Below, one piece after another: positions 17,289 through 28,108 of a stretch of 64,000 nucleotides of DNA (positions within the stretch are counted from its first letter, which is position 1; each line of letters starts with the position of its first letter). The notes under the pieces are model-generated. The model was given only the letters and a program-made list of their open reading frames with translations, searched no databases and was not told the origin of the DNA. The stretch covers positions 62,001 to 126,000 of the forward strand of contig DATGHU010000044.1 of assembly GCA_035307765.1 (NCBI GenBank). Direction: 5' to 3'. This DNA is from a bacterium. Its GTDB lineage: Bacteria > Sysuimicrobiota > Sysuimicrobiia > Sysuimicrobiales > Segetimicrobiaceae. Both the position numbers and the translations under genes were made by a program.

Positions 17289-19727
17289 CTACTCTTCGGC
17301 AACTTCATCAGGGGCGGCGATCGGCGCGATCGCCGTGACGCGGTCGCCCTCGTCAAGCCGCTGGAGCCGAACTCCTTGCGCCTCACGCCCTTGCTCGGAG
17401 ATCTCCTTGACGAGCAACCGGCTCACGATTCCCTGCGCGGTGATGACCAAGACTTCGTCTTCATCGTCCACCGCGCGGATCGCGGCCACCTTGCCGGTCC
17501 GGGGCGTCAAACGAATATTACGCACCCCCGATCCCCCGCGACGCTGGAGGCGGTATTGCCCGAGCGGAGTGCGCTTCCCCATTCCGAGTTCGGTCGCGAC
17601 GAGGAGATCGGTGCCCTCGCCGCTCTTCGCCATCCCCACCACCACGTCGTCTTTGCGCAGCGTGATGCCGATCACACCGTGGGCCGACCGTCCCATCTCG
17701 CGCACGTTGGCTTCCTTGAACCGGATCGCCTGGCCGTTCCGGGTCGCGAGGATGATCTCTTGCTTGCCGTCCGTGAAGCGCACCGCGTCCAACTCGTCGT
17801 CTTTGTCCAGGGAGATCGCCACGATGCCTGCCCGCTTGGCGTTGATGAATTCCATGAGCCCGGTCTTCTTCACGAAACCGTGTCTGGTGGCGAAGAGCAA
17901 GTAGCCCGCGTCCTCGAACGAGCGGATCGGGATAATCGCGTTGACCTGCTCCCCCTGGGCAACGTTGATCAGGTTTACCAGGCTCGTCCCCTTGGCCGTA
18001 CGGCCGGCCTCCGGCACCTCATAGGCCTTGACCCGGTACACCTTCCCCCGATTGCTGAAGAACAAGACGAACGCATGATTGGTGGTCACGGTGGCGACTT
18101 CGACGTAGTCCTCCTCCTTAGTCCCCATCCCCATGACCCCGCGGCCGCCACGATTCTGACGGCGGTACGTTTCGAGCGGAAGCCGCTTGATGTAGCCGTT
18201 GTGGGTCAGAGTAATCACGACCTCGAGGTCGGGAATCAAGTCCTCCTCTTCCAGCTCCGCGTCCTTGCCGATAATCCGGGTCCGGCGCGGGTCTCCAAAT
18301 CGCTGCTTGACGTCGAGCAGTTCGGTCTCGATAATCCCGAAGATCTTGCGCTCGTTCGCCAGGATGTCCTCGAAGTATGCAATCGCCTTGATCAGTTCTT
18401 TGTACTCTTGATCGAGCTTCTCACGCTCGAGTTGAGTCAGCCGCTGCAGCCGCAGCTCGAGGATCGCGTCGGCCTGCGCCTGGCTGAGCTTGAACTGCTT
18501 CATCAATCCCGCCTGCGCCGCCGGCACATCCTTGGACCGGCGGATCAGGGCGATCACCTCATCGAGCGACTTCACGGCGATCTTCAGCCCTTCCAGGATA
18601 TGCGCACGCGCCTTGGCCTTGCGCAGTTCGAACTCAGTGCGGCGGGTGACAACGGCCTTGCGGTGCTCCAGGTAGTACACGAGCATCTGCTTGAGGTTAA
18701 GGACCCGCGGCACGCCTTCGACGAGCGACAGCATAATGGCGCCAAAGGTCGTCTGCATCTGCGTGTGCTTGTACAACTGATTCTGCAGGATCTGGGGATT
18801 CACGTCGCGGCGCAGCTCGATGACGACGCGCATCCCTTGTCGGTCGCTTTCGTCCCGGAGGTCGGAGACCCCGTTCAGTTTCTTCTCCCGCACCAACTGG
18901 GCGATCCGCTCGATCAGGGCCGCCTTGTTCACCATGTACGGCAGCTCGGTGACGATGATGGCGACCCGCCCGCCCCGCAACTCCTCGATGGTGGTCTTGG
19001 CACGGACGGTAATGCTCCCCCGCCCCTCCAGGTAGGCCTGGCGTATCCCGTCCCGGCCGAGGATCAGGCCGCCGGTGGGGAAATCCGGTCCCTTGACGAT
19101 CTTGAGGAGCTCCTCCATCTCGAGCTTCGGGTTCCCGATCAGGGTGATCAGCGCATCAACCAATTCGCCGAGATTGTGCGGGGGAATGTTGGTCGCCATT
19201 CCCACGGCGATTCCGGCCGCGCCGTTCATCAGGAGGTTGGGCACGCGGCTTGGGAGGACGACCGGCTGCTCGAGCGACTGGTCGAAGTTCGGCACGAAGG
19301 CGACGGTCTCTTTGTCGATGTCCGCCAGCAGCTCCATCGCCATCCGGGAGAGCCGGGCCTCGGTGTAGCGCATCGCCCCGGGCGGATCGCCGTCCACGCT
19401 GCCGAAGTTACCTTGCCCGTCGATCAGCGGATAGCGGAAGCTGAAGTCCTGCGCCATCCGCACCAGGGCCTCGTAGACCGGGACGTCGCCGTGCGGGTGG
19501 TACCGGCCCATCACGTCGCCAACGACCCGGGCACACTTCTTGTGCGGCCTGTCGGGGCTCAGGCTCATCTCGGAGGCGCCGTAGAGGATGCGGCGTTGGA
19601 CCGGCTTGAGCCCGTCCCGGACGTCCGGCAACGCGCGGCTGACGATGACGGACATCGCGTAGTCCAGATACGACGTCCGCATCTCCCGATCGATCGGTTG
19701 GGTAATAATGCTCTCTTCGGCGGCCAT
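17289..19727 (-). CDS. gyrA: DNA gyrase subunit A
   Basis: Breaks and rejoins DNA in the A2B2 gyrase that introduces negative supercoils. The protein has 812 residues and appears complete. The catalytic Tyr is Y121 ([10 protein letters not shown]). The winged-helix quinolone region reads [17 protein letters not shown], so residue 82 is Val where sensitive enzymes have Ser, and residue 86 is Glu. The coiled-coil tower is the [14 protein letters not shown] region. The C-terminal pinwheel begins with the GyrA box QNRGGRG, needed for DNA wrapping. It follows gyrB by 90 nt, with GAGGAGAG at the start. Confidence 0.97.
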   Translation of the reverse strand: MAAEESIITQPIDREMRTSYLDYAMSVIVSRALPDVRDGLKPVQRRILYGASEMSLSPDRPHKKCARVVGDVMGRYHPHGDVPVYEALVRMAQDFSFRYPLIDGQGNFGSVDGDPPGAMRYTEARLSRMAMELLADIDKETVAFVPNFDQSLEQPVVLPSRVPNLLMNGAAGIAVGMATNIPPHNLGELVDALITLIGNPKLEMEELLKIVKGPDFPTGGLILGRDGIRQAYLEGRGSITVRAKTTIEELRGGRVAIIVTELPYMVNKAALIERIAQLVREKKLNGVSDLRDESDRQGMRVVIELRRDVNPQILQNQLYKHTQMQTTFGAIMLSLVEGVPRVLNLKQMLVYYLEHRKAVVTRRTEFELRKAKARAHILEGLKIAVKSLDEVIALIRRSKDVPAAQAGLMKQFKLSQAQADAILELRLQRLTQLEREKLDQEYKELIKAIAYFEDILANERKIFGIIETELLDVKQRFGDPRRTRIIGKDAELEEEDLIPDLEVVITLTHNGYIKRLPLETYRRQNRGGRGVMGMGTKEEDYVEVATVTTNHAFVLFFSNRGKVYRVKAYEVPEAGRTAKGTSLVNLINVAQGEQVNAIIPIRSFEDAGYLLFATRHGFVKKTGLMEFINAKRAGIVAISLDKDDELDAVRFTDGKQEIILATRNGQAIRFKEANVREMGRSAHGVIGITLRKDDVVVGMAKSGEGTDLLVATELGMGKRTPLGQYRLQRRGGSGVRNIRLTPRTGKVAAIRAVDDEDEVLVITAQGIVSRLLVKEISEQGREAQGVRLQRLDEGDRVTAIAPIAAPDEVAEE

Positions 19728-19817
19728 GCCTCTCCTCAGGTTGGACGTCTGTCCGATGCCCCGCCGCTATCGGCCCGCATGCATGTCCCGAAAGCGGGGG
19801 TCCCGGACGACAAGGAG

Positions 19818-21761
<1,944 letters not shown>

Positions 21762-21790
21762 TCAAACTGTCTCAAATGGGCATGGGGACA

Positions 21791-21812
21791 GGGCGTGGAT
21801 TGAGCCACGCCC
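21791..21812 (-). other. hairpin in gyrB 5' leader
   Basis: A perfect 8-bp inverted repeat (GGGCGTGG / CCACGCCC, 6-nt loop) lies between the gyrB promoter and start codon. No T-tract follows, so it is not a standard terminator. It could stabilise the mRNA or respond to template state. Confidence 0.5.
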
Positions 21813-21831
21813 ATAAAAGTTCCTTCAATAT

Positions 21832-21860
21832 ACATTACCAAAAATTGCCCGCTAGGTCAA
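21832..21860 (-). promoter_or_regulatory. probable gyrB promoter
   Basis: TTGACC (21855-21860), 17 bp, TAATGT (21832-21837) with TGG just before the -10 on the minus strand. The -35 overlaps the remB stop. Confidence 0.6.
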
Positions 21861-22133
21861 ACCCCCACTGACTCCATCCTGGAGACCCCACTGCACGTGG
21901 GTAACACGCTTTTGGAGGGTCAGGGACGAGATGGCCGATGTGTAGACTCCGCTCGTCGTGACCACCACCGCTTTGCGCCCCTCCGGGGGAACCTCGGATC
22001 GAATCCGCCCCTGCGTGCGCGCGATCTCCACGAACCGCTGATTGTCCTCGTTACCCTCCAGCAGCCGCGAGTCGAAGATCCCGATGATCTCCCGGATCGG
22101 GACCACGACGTCCCCACCCAAATGCAAATACAC
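21852..22133 (-). CDS. remB: RemB-like DUF370 regulatory protein
   Basis: A 93-residue protein of the RemA/RemB (DUF370) family. MYLHLGGDVVVPIREIIGIFD and the later RKAVVVTTSGVYTSAISSLTLQKR match the family. In Bacillus subtilis remB (yaaB) sits between recF and gyrB, the same position as here. RemA-type proteins are DNA-binding regulators of biofilm matrix genes; RemB's own role is less clear. The gene starts 6 nt after dciA. Confidence 0.88.
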   Translation of the reverse strand: MYLHLGGDVVVPIREIIGIFDSRLLEGNEDNQRFVEIARTQGRIRSEVPPEGRKAVVVTTSGVYTSAISSLTLQKRVTHVQWGLQDGVSGGLT

Positions 22134-22139
22134 GCCGCC

Positions 22140-22463
22140 TCACCCCGCTTCGCCGTGACCGTCTCCCGGCGGCGCCCCCAAGGGGCGCATCACAATGTGA
22201 ATTTCCTCAATCACCCGCTCCCCCACCCGCTCGTTCAGCGTGTCAACCAAGTCCCCGCGACGCAGACCAAGCTCGTACGAAAGCGCCGGCAGATCGGTGA
22301 CCACCACCAACACGTTGCCCCGGATGCCCGCCGCGTGCGCGTGGCGGGCATGCATCTCACCCACCACCTCCGGCCACGCATCCAGCACGGCGGCCTGCCG
22401 CGCCCGCCGCGGCCCCATCAGCGCGCTGAGCGCGTCAGTCAGAAGATCCTTGAGCGGAAACAC
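22140..22463 (-). CDS. dciA: DciA-like (DUF721) replicative helicase loader
   Basis: A 107-residue DUF721 protein. The conserved N-terminal helix and WPEVVGEMHARHAHAAGIRGNVLVVVTDLPALSYELGLRR core match the family, in which DciA replaces DnaC/DnaI as helicase operator. It overlaps recF by 29 nt. No DnaC or DnaI is present in the window, so this is the likely loader for the split DnaB encoded 31 kb away. Confidence 0.83.
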   Translation of the reverse strand: MFPLKDLLTDALSALMGPRRARQAAVLDAWPEVVGEMHARHAHAAGIRGNVLVVVTDLPALSYELGLRRGDLVDTLNERVGERVIEEIHIVMRPLGAPPGDGHGEAG

Positions 22464-23535
22464 GAGACTCCTCGACCACCACGCCGGCGCGAACCCGCAG
22501 CTCGCGCAGCCCGACAGCCTCTGCCGGTGGGAACTCCGTGTGCGTCAACAACACCTGCGGCCCCTCCACCTCCCGCAGCAATAGCGCCTGCCGCGACGCG
22601 TCCAGATGCGCGAGCACGTCATCCAGCAGCACCACGGGCCATTCTCCCAGCTCTTCGCGCAACAGATCCACCTCTGCCAACCGCAGGCTCAAAGCGGCCG
22701 TATGGTGCTGCCCGCGCGATCCGTATGTCCGAACATCCACACCATTGATCTCGAGCCGCAGATCATCCCGGTGCGGCCCAACCAGGCTCGTGCCGCGCCG
22801 GATCTCCTCGGCACGGCGCGCGACCAGCGCCCGCGCCAGCGCTGACCGTTCGTCTCCCGCGTCCACGGCCCCCAGGTAGGTAATCCCCAGCCGCTCCGCG
22901 CCTCCTGCCAGCCGGGCGTGCCGCACCGCAGCCCGCTCGCCCAATCGTTCCACGAACCGCCGACGCCGCTCGATCAACACCGCTCCCAGCTCAACAACTT
23001 GGTCGTCCCACGAACCCAGCGCAGCTCCTGCCGACGCCTCGCGCAGGAGCTGATTTCGCTGCTTCACCACGCGAATGTACCGCGTCAACGCAAAAAAATA
23101 CGACGGGCTGACCTGGCTCAACGCCGCATCCATCACCCGCCGTCGGTGTGCCGGGGCCCCGCGGATCACTTCATCGTCCAGCGGGCCCGCCAGAACCACC
23201 ACCAACCGACCGAGCAACTGCCCGCGGCCCACCGCCACGCCGTTTACCTTGTTTCGCCGACCCCCCGTCGCCCGATCAATCGCCACCTCCAGGACGTCGG
23301 TCCGCGCCCCCTGGGCGACGGCGCGCGCGTAGGCCCGATCGCAGCCAAACCGGATAACCTCAACGTCTCGACCGGCCCGCGGGCTTCGCCCGAGCGCCGC
23401 CGTATAAATCGCTTCCAGCAGGTTGGTCTTTCCCTGAGCGTTCGGACCCACGAGCAACACGGTCCCCGGCTCAAACGACAGGTCGACCGTTTGATAATTT
23501 CGAAAATCCCGCAGTCGCAGATCAGCCAGCCACAA
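22435..23535 (-). CDS. recF: DNA replication and repair protein RecF
   Basis: An SMC-like ATPase that helps load RecA at gaps. The protein has 366 residues. The Walker A GPNAQGKT is at 30-37 after the typical LADLRLRDFRNYQ start. The signature and Walker B region are YGSRGQHHTAALSLRLAEVDLL and VVLLDDVLAHLD. It overlaps yaaA by 14 nt upstream and dciA downstream. Confidence 0.95.
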   Translation of the reverse strand: MWLADLRLRDFRNYQTVDLSFEPGTVLLVGPNAQGKTNLLEAIYTAALGRSPRAGRDVEVIRFGCDRAYARAVAQGARTDVLEVAIDRATGGRRNKVNGVAVGRGQLLGRLVVVLAGPLDDEVIRGAPAHRRRVMDAALSQVSPSYFFALTRYIRVVKQRNQLLREASAGAALGSWDDQVVELGAVLIERRRRFVERLGERAAVRHARLAGGAERLGITYLGAVDAGDERSALARALVARRAEEIRRGTSLVGPHRDDLRLEINGVDVRTYGSRGQHHTAALSLRLAEVDLLREELGEWPVVLLDDVLAHLDASRQALLLREVEGPQVLLTHTEFPPAEAVGLRELRVRAGVVVEESRVSAQGSSD

Positions 23536-23752
23536 CCCGGTACCCCTGTCCGCCCACCACGATGCAGTCTCCGACCAACAACTGCCGACCGCGTCTCCGC
23601 TCGACCGCCCCGTTTACCAGAACACGTCCCCCGCGAATGAGCAGCTTAGCCTGCCCGCCGGTCGCCGCAATTCCCGCCCACTTCAGCGCCTCTCCCAGCG
23701 TAATCGTCGGTGTCGAGATCTTCAGCGAAACCGGCGCGCGAACCTGTCCCAC
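23522..23752 (-). CDS. yaaA: S4 domain protein YaaA
   Basis: A 76-residue RNA-binding S4-domain protein, conserved between dnaN and recF in Gram-positives. ITLGEALKWAGIAATGGQAKLLIRGGRVLVNG is the S4 core. It has been linked to ribosome assembly in Bacillus; I infer the same general role. It ends inside recF and lies 9 nt after dnaN. Confidence 0.9.
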   Translation of the reverse strand: MGQVRAPVSLKISTPTITLGEALKWAGIAATGGQAKLLIRGGRVLVNGAVERRRGRQLLVGDCIVVGGQGYRVVAG

Positions 23753-23761
23753 AAGACGCGG

Positions 23762-24871
23762 CTATCCGTAAACCCTCACCGGAGCCAACACGTAGACGTA
23801 CTCCGCATGATCGACGGGCCGCAACACCCCAGGGCTCAGTGATCCCGTCAGTTCGAACATCACTTCAGGAACGTCCATATTGATCAAAGCATCGAGGAGA
23901 AACTTGGCGTTAAACGCCACCTGCATCGTCTCTCCCTCCGCTTGCACATCAATTTCTTCTTGTGCTTTCCCAACCTCCGGAGTGTTGGAACTGACGGTCA
24001 ATGTGCGCTCCGCAGCGCTCAACCGAACGACGTTGGCGGAATCGCGAGCCGTAATGCTCGCGCGGCGCACCGCACGCAACAATCGCTCGGTCCCCACCTT
24101 AATCCGCTGCTTAAACTCGGACGGAATCACCTTCTCGTAGGGCGGAAACTGCCCGGCGATCAACCGAGAGATAAACCGCATTCCCCCCACTGTAAACAAC
24201 AACTGGTTTTCGTGCGACGCGATGGTAACTTGATCCTCGGCGCCCCCCAAAACGCGCACGAGCTCCGCCATGGTTTTGCTGGGGACGATCGCCGAGATCT
24301 TGCCTTTGACCTTTCCCGGAAGTTTCATTTTCCTCAACGCCAACCGTCCTCCGTCCGTTGCCACCAACCGGCCATCGCCGTCCTCCAACACCAAGTACAC
24401 CCCGGTGAGAAACGGCCGGGTCTCGTCGGTCGATACAGCAAAACTCGTCTGCCGAATCATCGTCCGCATCAACCCGGCATCAATTTGCGCGATAATTTCT
24501 CCCCCATCTTGGGGCATCACCGGGAAGTCAGCAGCGGGAAGTCCCAAAATCTCAAATTTGATATTCTCGCAGCTGATACGGGCCCGTGTGTCCCCCTCAC
24601 CCACATCGATGTTCACCGAAGCCACGGGAAGGTTGGAAACTATATCCCCAAAGATCCTTGCCGGAAGCGTAATACTCCCGTTCTCTGTAACATCAGCACT
24701 GATTTGTGACTCGATCCCCAATTCCAAATCAGTGGCGCTGACCTTTAATTTTCCCCCGCCCGCATCTAGTAGGATATTACTAAGTATAGGCATACTAGCT
24801 CGATTAGATATTGCTCTACTCACCACTTGGACTTCTCTGAGGAGGTGATCCTGAAGACACTGGACCCGCAT
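23762..24871 (-). CDS. dnaN: DNA polymerase III sliding clamp (beta)
   Basis: A 369-residue beta clamp. It starts MRVQCLQDHLLREVQVVSRAI, has the three-fold repeated clamp domains, and ends with PEVMFELTGSLSPGVLRPVD and YVLAPVRVYG, the conserved tail near the partner-binding pocket. AGGAG lies 8 nt before ATG. It is separated from dnaA by about 200 bp, as in many Gram-positive origins. Confidence 0.96.
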   Translation of the reverse strand: MRVQCLQDHLLREVQVVSRAISNRASMPILSNILLDAGGGKLKVSATDLELGIESQISADVTENGSITLPARIFGDIVSNLPVASVNIDVGEGDTRARISCENIKFEILGLPAADFPVMPQDGGEIIAQIDAGLMRTMIRQTSFAVSTDETRPFLTGVYLVLEDGDGRLVATDGGRLALRKMKLPGKVKGKISAIVPSKTMAELVRVLGGAEDQVTIASHENQLLFTVGGMRFISRLIAGQFPPYEKVIPSEFKQRIKVGTERLLRAVRRASITARDSANVVRLSAAERTLTVSSNTPEVGKAQEEIDVQAEGETMQVAFNAKFLLDALINMDVPEVMFELTGSLSPGVLRPVDHAEYVYVLAPVRVYG

Positions 24872-25069
24872 TCTAAACTCTCCTAGGGAGTACTATGTAT
24901 ATAATATTTCGTCATAATGGTAGTAGAACCTGTGGATTATGTGCATATCCCCATAAAACCCTGCTCCAGCACGTATTTGCTGGTGTGGACAATTGGTTTA
25001 TACCGAAGCAGAGTTGTTCGTGATATCCATAGGCAGGGCCGACTGCGCGGATTGGGCGAGCAATTCCTG
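24872..25069 (-). promoter_or_regulatory. dnaA-dnaN intergenic region with DnaA-box-like sites
   Basis: An AT-rich 198-bp gap. It has two minus-strand DnaA-box-like nonamers: TTGTCCACA (24984-24992) and TAATCCACA (24931-24939). A CCAGCA/TGCTGG hairpin at 24966-24983, followed on the minus strand by a short T-run, could end the dnaA transcript. A TATTATATAC stretch near 24900 is a candidate -10 for dnaN. Confidence 0.55.
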
Positions 25070-26446
25070 TCATTTGTCCACGGGGTTTTGACGCTCAAGG
25101 CGGAAGTTATCAACAAGACCCTTGATGCCAGCCGCGAGGTGCGTATCCTGGAGGATCGCGCTCTTGACCCGGTCACAGGCGTGCATCACGGTGGTGTGAT
25201 CTCGACCGCCGAACTCTTCGCCAATTCGTGGAAGGGAGGCGTCGGTGAGCTCGCGCGACAGGTACATGGCGACCTGTCTTGGAAACGCGATCCCTTTCGT
25301 GCGCCGCTTGGCTTTCATTTCTTCAACCCGCATGCCAAAGAACTCGGCCACGGCCCGCTGGATCGCGGGGATGGTCACCGGCCGGATTCGTGCCTGTGGG
25401 AGGAGGTCGCGCAGGACTTCGGTGGCGAGTTCGATGGACAATGAAGTTCCCGTCATTTGTGCGTGCGCGCGAAGGCGGCTCAGCGCTCCTTCGAGCTCGC
25501 GGATGTTCGAGGAGATGCGCTGGGCAATGAACTGGGCGACTTCATCCGGGAGGGTAATGGCGTCCAGATCGGCTTTTTTCCTGAGGATCGCGATCCGCGT
25601 TTCGTAGTCCGGTGGGTGGATATCGGCGATCAGCCCCCATTCGAACCTTGAGCGCAGGCGATCTTCGAGCGTCGGGATCTCCCGTGGCGGCCGGTCGCTG
25701 CTGATGATGAGCTGCCGGCTGGATTCGTGGAGGGCGTTGAAGGTGTGGAAGAACTCTTCTTGTGTCCGTTCTTTCCCCGCCAGGAATTGAATGTCGTCGA
25801 TAAGCAGCACGTCGGCGGTGCGGTACTTGTTGCGGAACTGGACTGTTTTGTCGTCTCTGATGGAATTGATGAGGTCGTTGGTAAATTTTTCGGACGACAC
25901 GTACATGACCTTCGCTAATTGCTTGTGGGTGAGGACATAGTTGCCGATCGCTTGGAGGAGATGGGTTTTTCCCAGTCCGACTCCTCCGTAGATGAACAAG
26001 GGGTTGTAAGCTTTGGCGGGGGCTTCGGCAACCGCGAGCGCGGCAGCGTGCGCGAAGCGGTTGCCGCTGCCGATAACGAATGTATCGAACGTATATTTGG
26101 GGTTAATGGCTAGGGCGTCTACGGGAGTCGACCGGGTCGAAACCGGAGGTGGGGTCGGGACAAGCGGAGGGGAAGCTTGTGCGTCGGCCTCGGCGATGAT
26201 AAATTGCACATCCACGCCGTGCCTGAGTACTTCCTGGAGGGTGTCCGAGATCAGCCGCCGGTATCGGCCCTCCACCCATTCCTTCGCGAACAAGCTCGGG
26301 ACCGAGAAAACGAAGACGCCCTGGTCCAGCATCATGGGCTGCATAGCCTTTAGGAACGCTTCGAAGCTCGGTCTGTTGAGCTGTCGTTCGATTCTTGGCA
26401 GTGCTTGCTGCCAGACTTGACTGGCAGCGAGGTTCTGGGATTCCAT
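25070..26446 (-). CDS. dnaA: chromosomal replication initiator DnaA
   Basis: Binds DnaA boxes and opens oriC. The protein has 458 residues: domain I (1-85), a Pro/Ser/Thr-rich linker (86-112), the AAA+ domain with Walker A GGVGLGKT (154-161), Walker B VLLIDDIQFL and arginine-finger region, then domain IV with the DnaA signature GGRDHTTVMHACDRV. The gene lies 41 nt downstream of the GHKL-winged-helix gene, so the two form one transcript reading away from oriC. Confidence 0.97.
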   Translation of the reverse strand: MESQNLAASQVWQQALPRIERQLNRPSFEAFLKAMQPMMLDQGVFVFSVPSLFAKEWVEGRYRRLISDTLQEVLRHGVDVQFIIAEADAQASPPLVPTPPPVSTRSTPVDALAINPKYTFDTFVIGSGNRFAHAAALAVAEAPAKAYNPLFIYGGVGLGKTHLLQAIGNYVLTHKQLAKVMYVSSEKFTNDLINSIRDDKTVQFRNKYRTADVLLIDDIQFLAGKERTQEEFFHTFNALHESSRQLIISSDRPPREIPTLEDRLRSRFEWGLIADIHPPDYETRIAILRKKADLDAITLPDEVAQFIAQRISSNIRELEGALSRLRAHAQMTGTSLSIELATEVLRDLLPQARIRPVTIPAIQRAVAEFFGMRVEEMKAKRRTKGIAFPRQVAMYLSRELTDASLPRIGEEFGGRDHTTVMHACDRVKSAILQDTHLAAGIKGLVDNFRLERQNPVDK

Positions 26447-26487
26447 GTGGTTCCTCCGTCATGATTGGGGCTCGGTGCCCCTGGGTG

Positions 26488-27279
26488 TTATGGCTTGAAC
26501 ACGTTATCCAAGTACGCGATGCCTTGTTCGGTAAGGGTGCGTTTCCCGAGACCGCGCATCGCCACCAATTGGAGCGTTTGGAGAGCGTCGAGTTCGCGGT
26601 AGGCGGTGCTGGCACTAATGCCCAATTCCTTGGCGATGGTTGAGGGGCCGGCCGACCCCAGTTCGTTGATCAGGAGGAGTACTTTACGTTGGCGGTCGCT
26701 GGTTCTGGGCGGGATCGGGTCGGGCTTGGTCGCGGGGCGCGAAGGTTCGGTCTGGGCGGCGGCCTGTGGGGGTCCGACGTGAAGGGTGACCACGGTGCCC
26801 TGTTCGAGATTATCCTCGATCGAGATGGCGCCGCCGAGAAACGCGAGTTGTTCACGCGCCACAGGAAATCCGGATCCTACACCCTTGATGAACTGCCGCA
26901 TCTCCCTGGTCGCGGTGGTGAACCCCGGTAAGAGTGCGCGTTCCTTTTCTTTGATGCCTGGGCCGTGATCGGAGATGCGGATCGTGTTGCCGTTGTCCAT
27001 CACGGTGACGACGGCATCCTCGAAGAAAGCATGGATCAGGTTTTCCATAATCTCTCTGATGACGACAAACGGGATCCGCCCCCCGCGTTCGCGGGCGAAG
27101 TTATAGGTCCGTGCTGCAAGCTCTCCCACAAGCTCGTTGAAATCCTCCGCGGAGAGAGAGATGATCTGGGGCGGCGAGAGCAGCGTGTCGTAAACCGCCA
27201 GGCGCACCTCTGGCGCTTGGCTTATATCCTCCGGCGTCCCCTTGTGCTTCGCAATGAGCCGCAGGAAGAAATCCTGCAT
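26488..27279 (-). CDS. GHKL ATPase with C-terminal winged-helix domain, first gene of the dnaA operon
   Basis: A 263-residue protein starting at ATG 27279 (GGAG 8 nt upstream). Residues 40-168 are a GHKL (HATPase_c) ATP-binding domain: N-box REIMENLIHA (E76, N80), G1 box DHGPGI (104-109), G2 box GVGSG (133-137), and a closing GTVVTLHVG strand. It resembles anti-sigma kinases such as SpoIIAB/RsbW more than histidine kinases, and no phospho-acceptor His domain precedes it. Residues 170-195 are a Pro-rich linker. Residues 196-263 form a winged helix (ELGSAGPSTIAKELGISAST...GLGKRTLTEQGIAYLD). This suggests an ATP- or phosphorylation-sensing DNA-binding regulator of replication genes; the function is not known to me. 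Confidence 0.8.
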   Translation of the reverse strand: MQDFFLRLIAKHKGTPEDISQAPEVRLAVYDTLLSPPQIISLSAEDFNELVGELAARTYNFARERGGRIPFVVIREIMENLIHAFFEDAVVTVMDNGNTIRISDHGPGIKEKERALLPGFTTATREMRQFIKGVGSGFPVAREQLAFLGGAISIEDNLEQGTVVTLHVGPPQAAAQTEPSRPATKPDPIPPRTSDRQRKVLLLINELGSAGPSTIAKELGISASTAYRELDALQTLQLVAMRGLGKRTLTEQGIAYLDNVFKP

Positions 27280-27489
27280 GGAGTATCTCCGAATGTGTAG
27301 CGTGAGTATTGGCGGTGAGGGAGTGGCCTCCTCCCCGCGCAATTGCAGGTGTAGAGTTTTCCTATCTGCCGCTGACGTATCGGTGGTCGGTCATCTTTGT
27401 GGAGAGAAGCCCGGCATCCTCCTCCGATTTCGGAGGCATCTGTCCCCATCTCGACGATGGTCATTCATCCGAAAAGTAGCAGAATACAT

Positions 27490-27670
27490 GCCCCGGCCGC
27501 ATTATCCACAGGTGTGGAAAAGATTGTGGATATCTGGAGAAATCTCCTTCAGTTGGATTACGATTTTATTACAATCGCGAAGTTCGGCGGAATCCCAGTT
27601 TTCTGGATTTGTGGGGGTCGGAAAAATCTGGATAACCCCTGGAGTTACCACCAGGTTATCCACAAAACAT
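27490..27670. other. chromosomal replication origin oriC
   Basis: The gene-free stretch 27343-27911 lies between divergent dnaA-side and rpmH-side transcripts. Perfect DnaA boxes TTATCCACA occur at 27502-27510 and 27656-27664. Near-boxes are TTTTCCACA (minus, 27513-27521), ATATCCACA (minus, 27525-27533) and TTATCCAGA (minus, 27627-27635). Between the box groups is an AT-rich stretch (about 27552-27580, GATTACGATTTTATTACAAT) suited to unwinding. Box clustering, AT content and the switch of gene direction together identify the origin. Confidence 0.92.
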
Positions 27671-27813
27671 GCCATAATAACAGCCCCGCCAGAACAACTT
27701 CTTAAGTGGGCGGTCAACCGCTCGGTGCAACCCTGGTTAACCTCGCAGGGCGATGAGGGGCGGCACTGCCGCGGGGCTTTTCTGCGGGTCGACCGCTAGG
27801 GCCATGCCTCGCG

Positions 27814-27843
27814 TTGAATGGGTTGTCGCGCGTGTGCTATAGT
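27814..27843 (+). promoter_or_regulatory. rpmH operon promoter
   Basis: TTGAAT (27814-27819), 18 bp, TATAGT (27838-27843) preceded by TGC (extended -10). It shares GTGTGCTATAGTGG with the T-box promoter. It reads toward rpmH-rnpA-yidD-yidC-jag-rsmG. Confidence 0.7.
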
Positions 27844-27911
27844 GGGAAAAGGTGTCGGTCCGCCCCATGGGTAGGGGTGTACGGGCAGGTTTGGGATAGG
27901 GGGGCGGCCAG

Positions 27912-28049
27912 GTGAAGCGGACATTTCAGCCGAATAGACGTCATCGGAGTAAAACGCATGGGTTTCGGGCCAGGATGCGCACCCCGGGCGGGAGAAACGT
28001 ACTCCGGCGCCGTCGAGCGAAGGGGCGGCATCGGTTGGCGCCGTCGTAG
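27912..28049 (+). CDS. rpmH: 50S ribosomal protein L34
   Basis: A 45-residue basic protein found by direct translation from GTG 27912 ([20 protein letters not shown]...). The family signature [11 protein letters not shown]...HGFRARM is unmistakable. TAG stop at 28047-28049. It has the standard position beside rnpA at the origin. Confidence 0.97.
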   Translation: MKRTFQPNRRHRSKTHGFRARMRTPGGRNVLRRRRAKGRHRLAPS

Positions 28050-28108
28050 GATCCGCACATTCGGATCGGCTGAAAGGCCCAGGGGCGCCGTTTCAAGCAT
28101 CCCGTCCG

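Noticed and set aside
27242-27799. 185-residue plus-strand frame over the origin
   Set aside because: It covers the DnaA boxes and the antisense of the GHKL gene start; no domain and no ribosome site.
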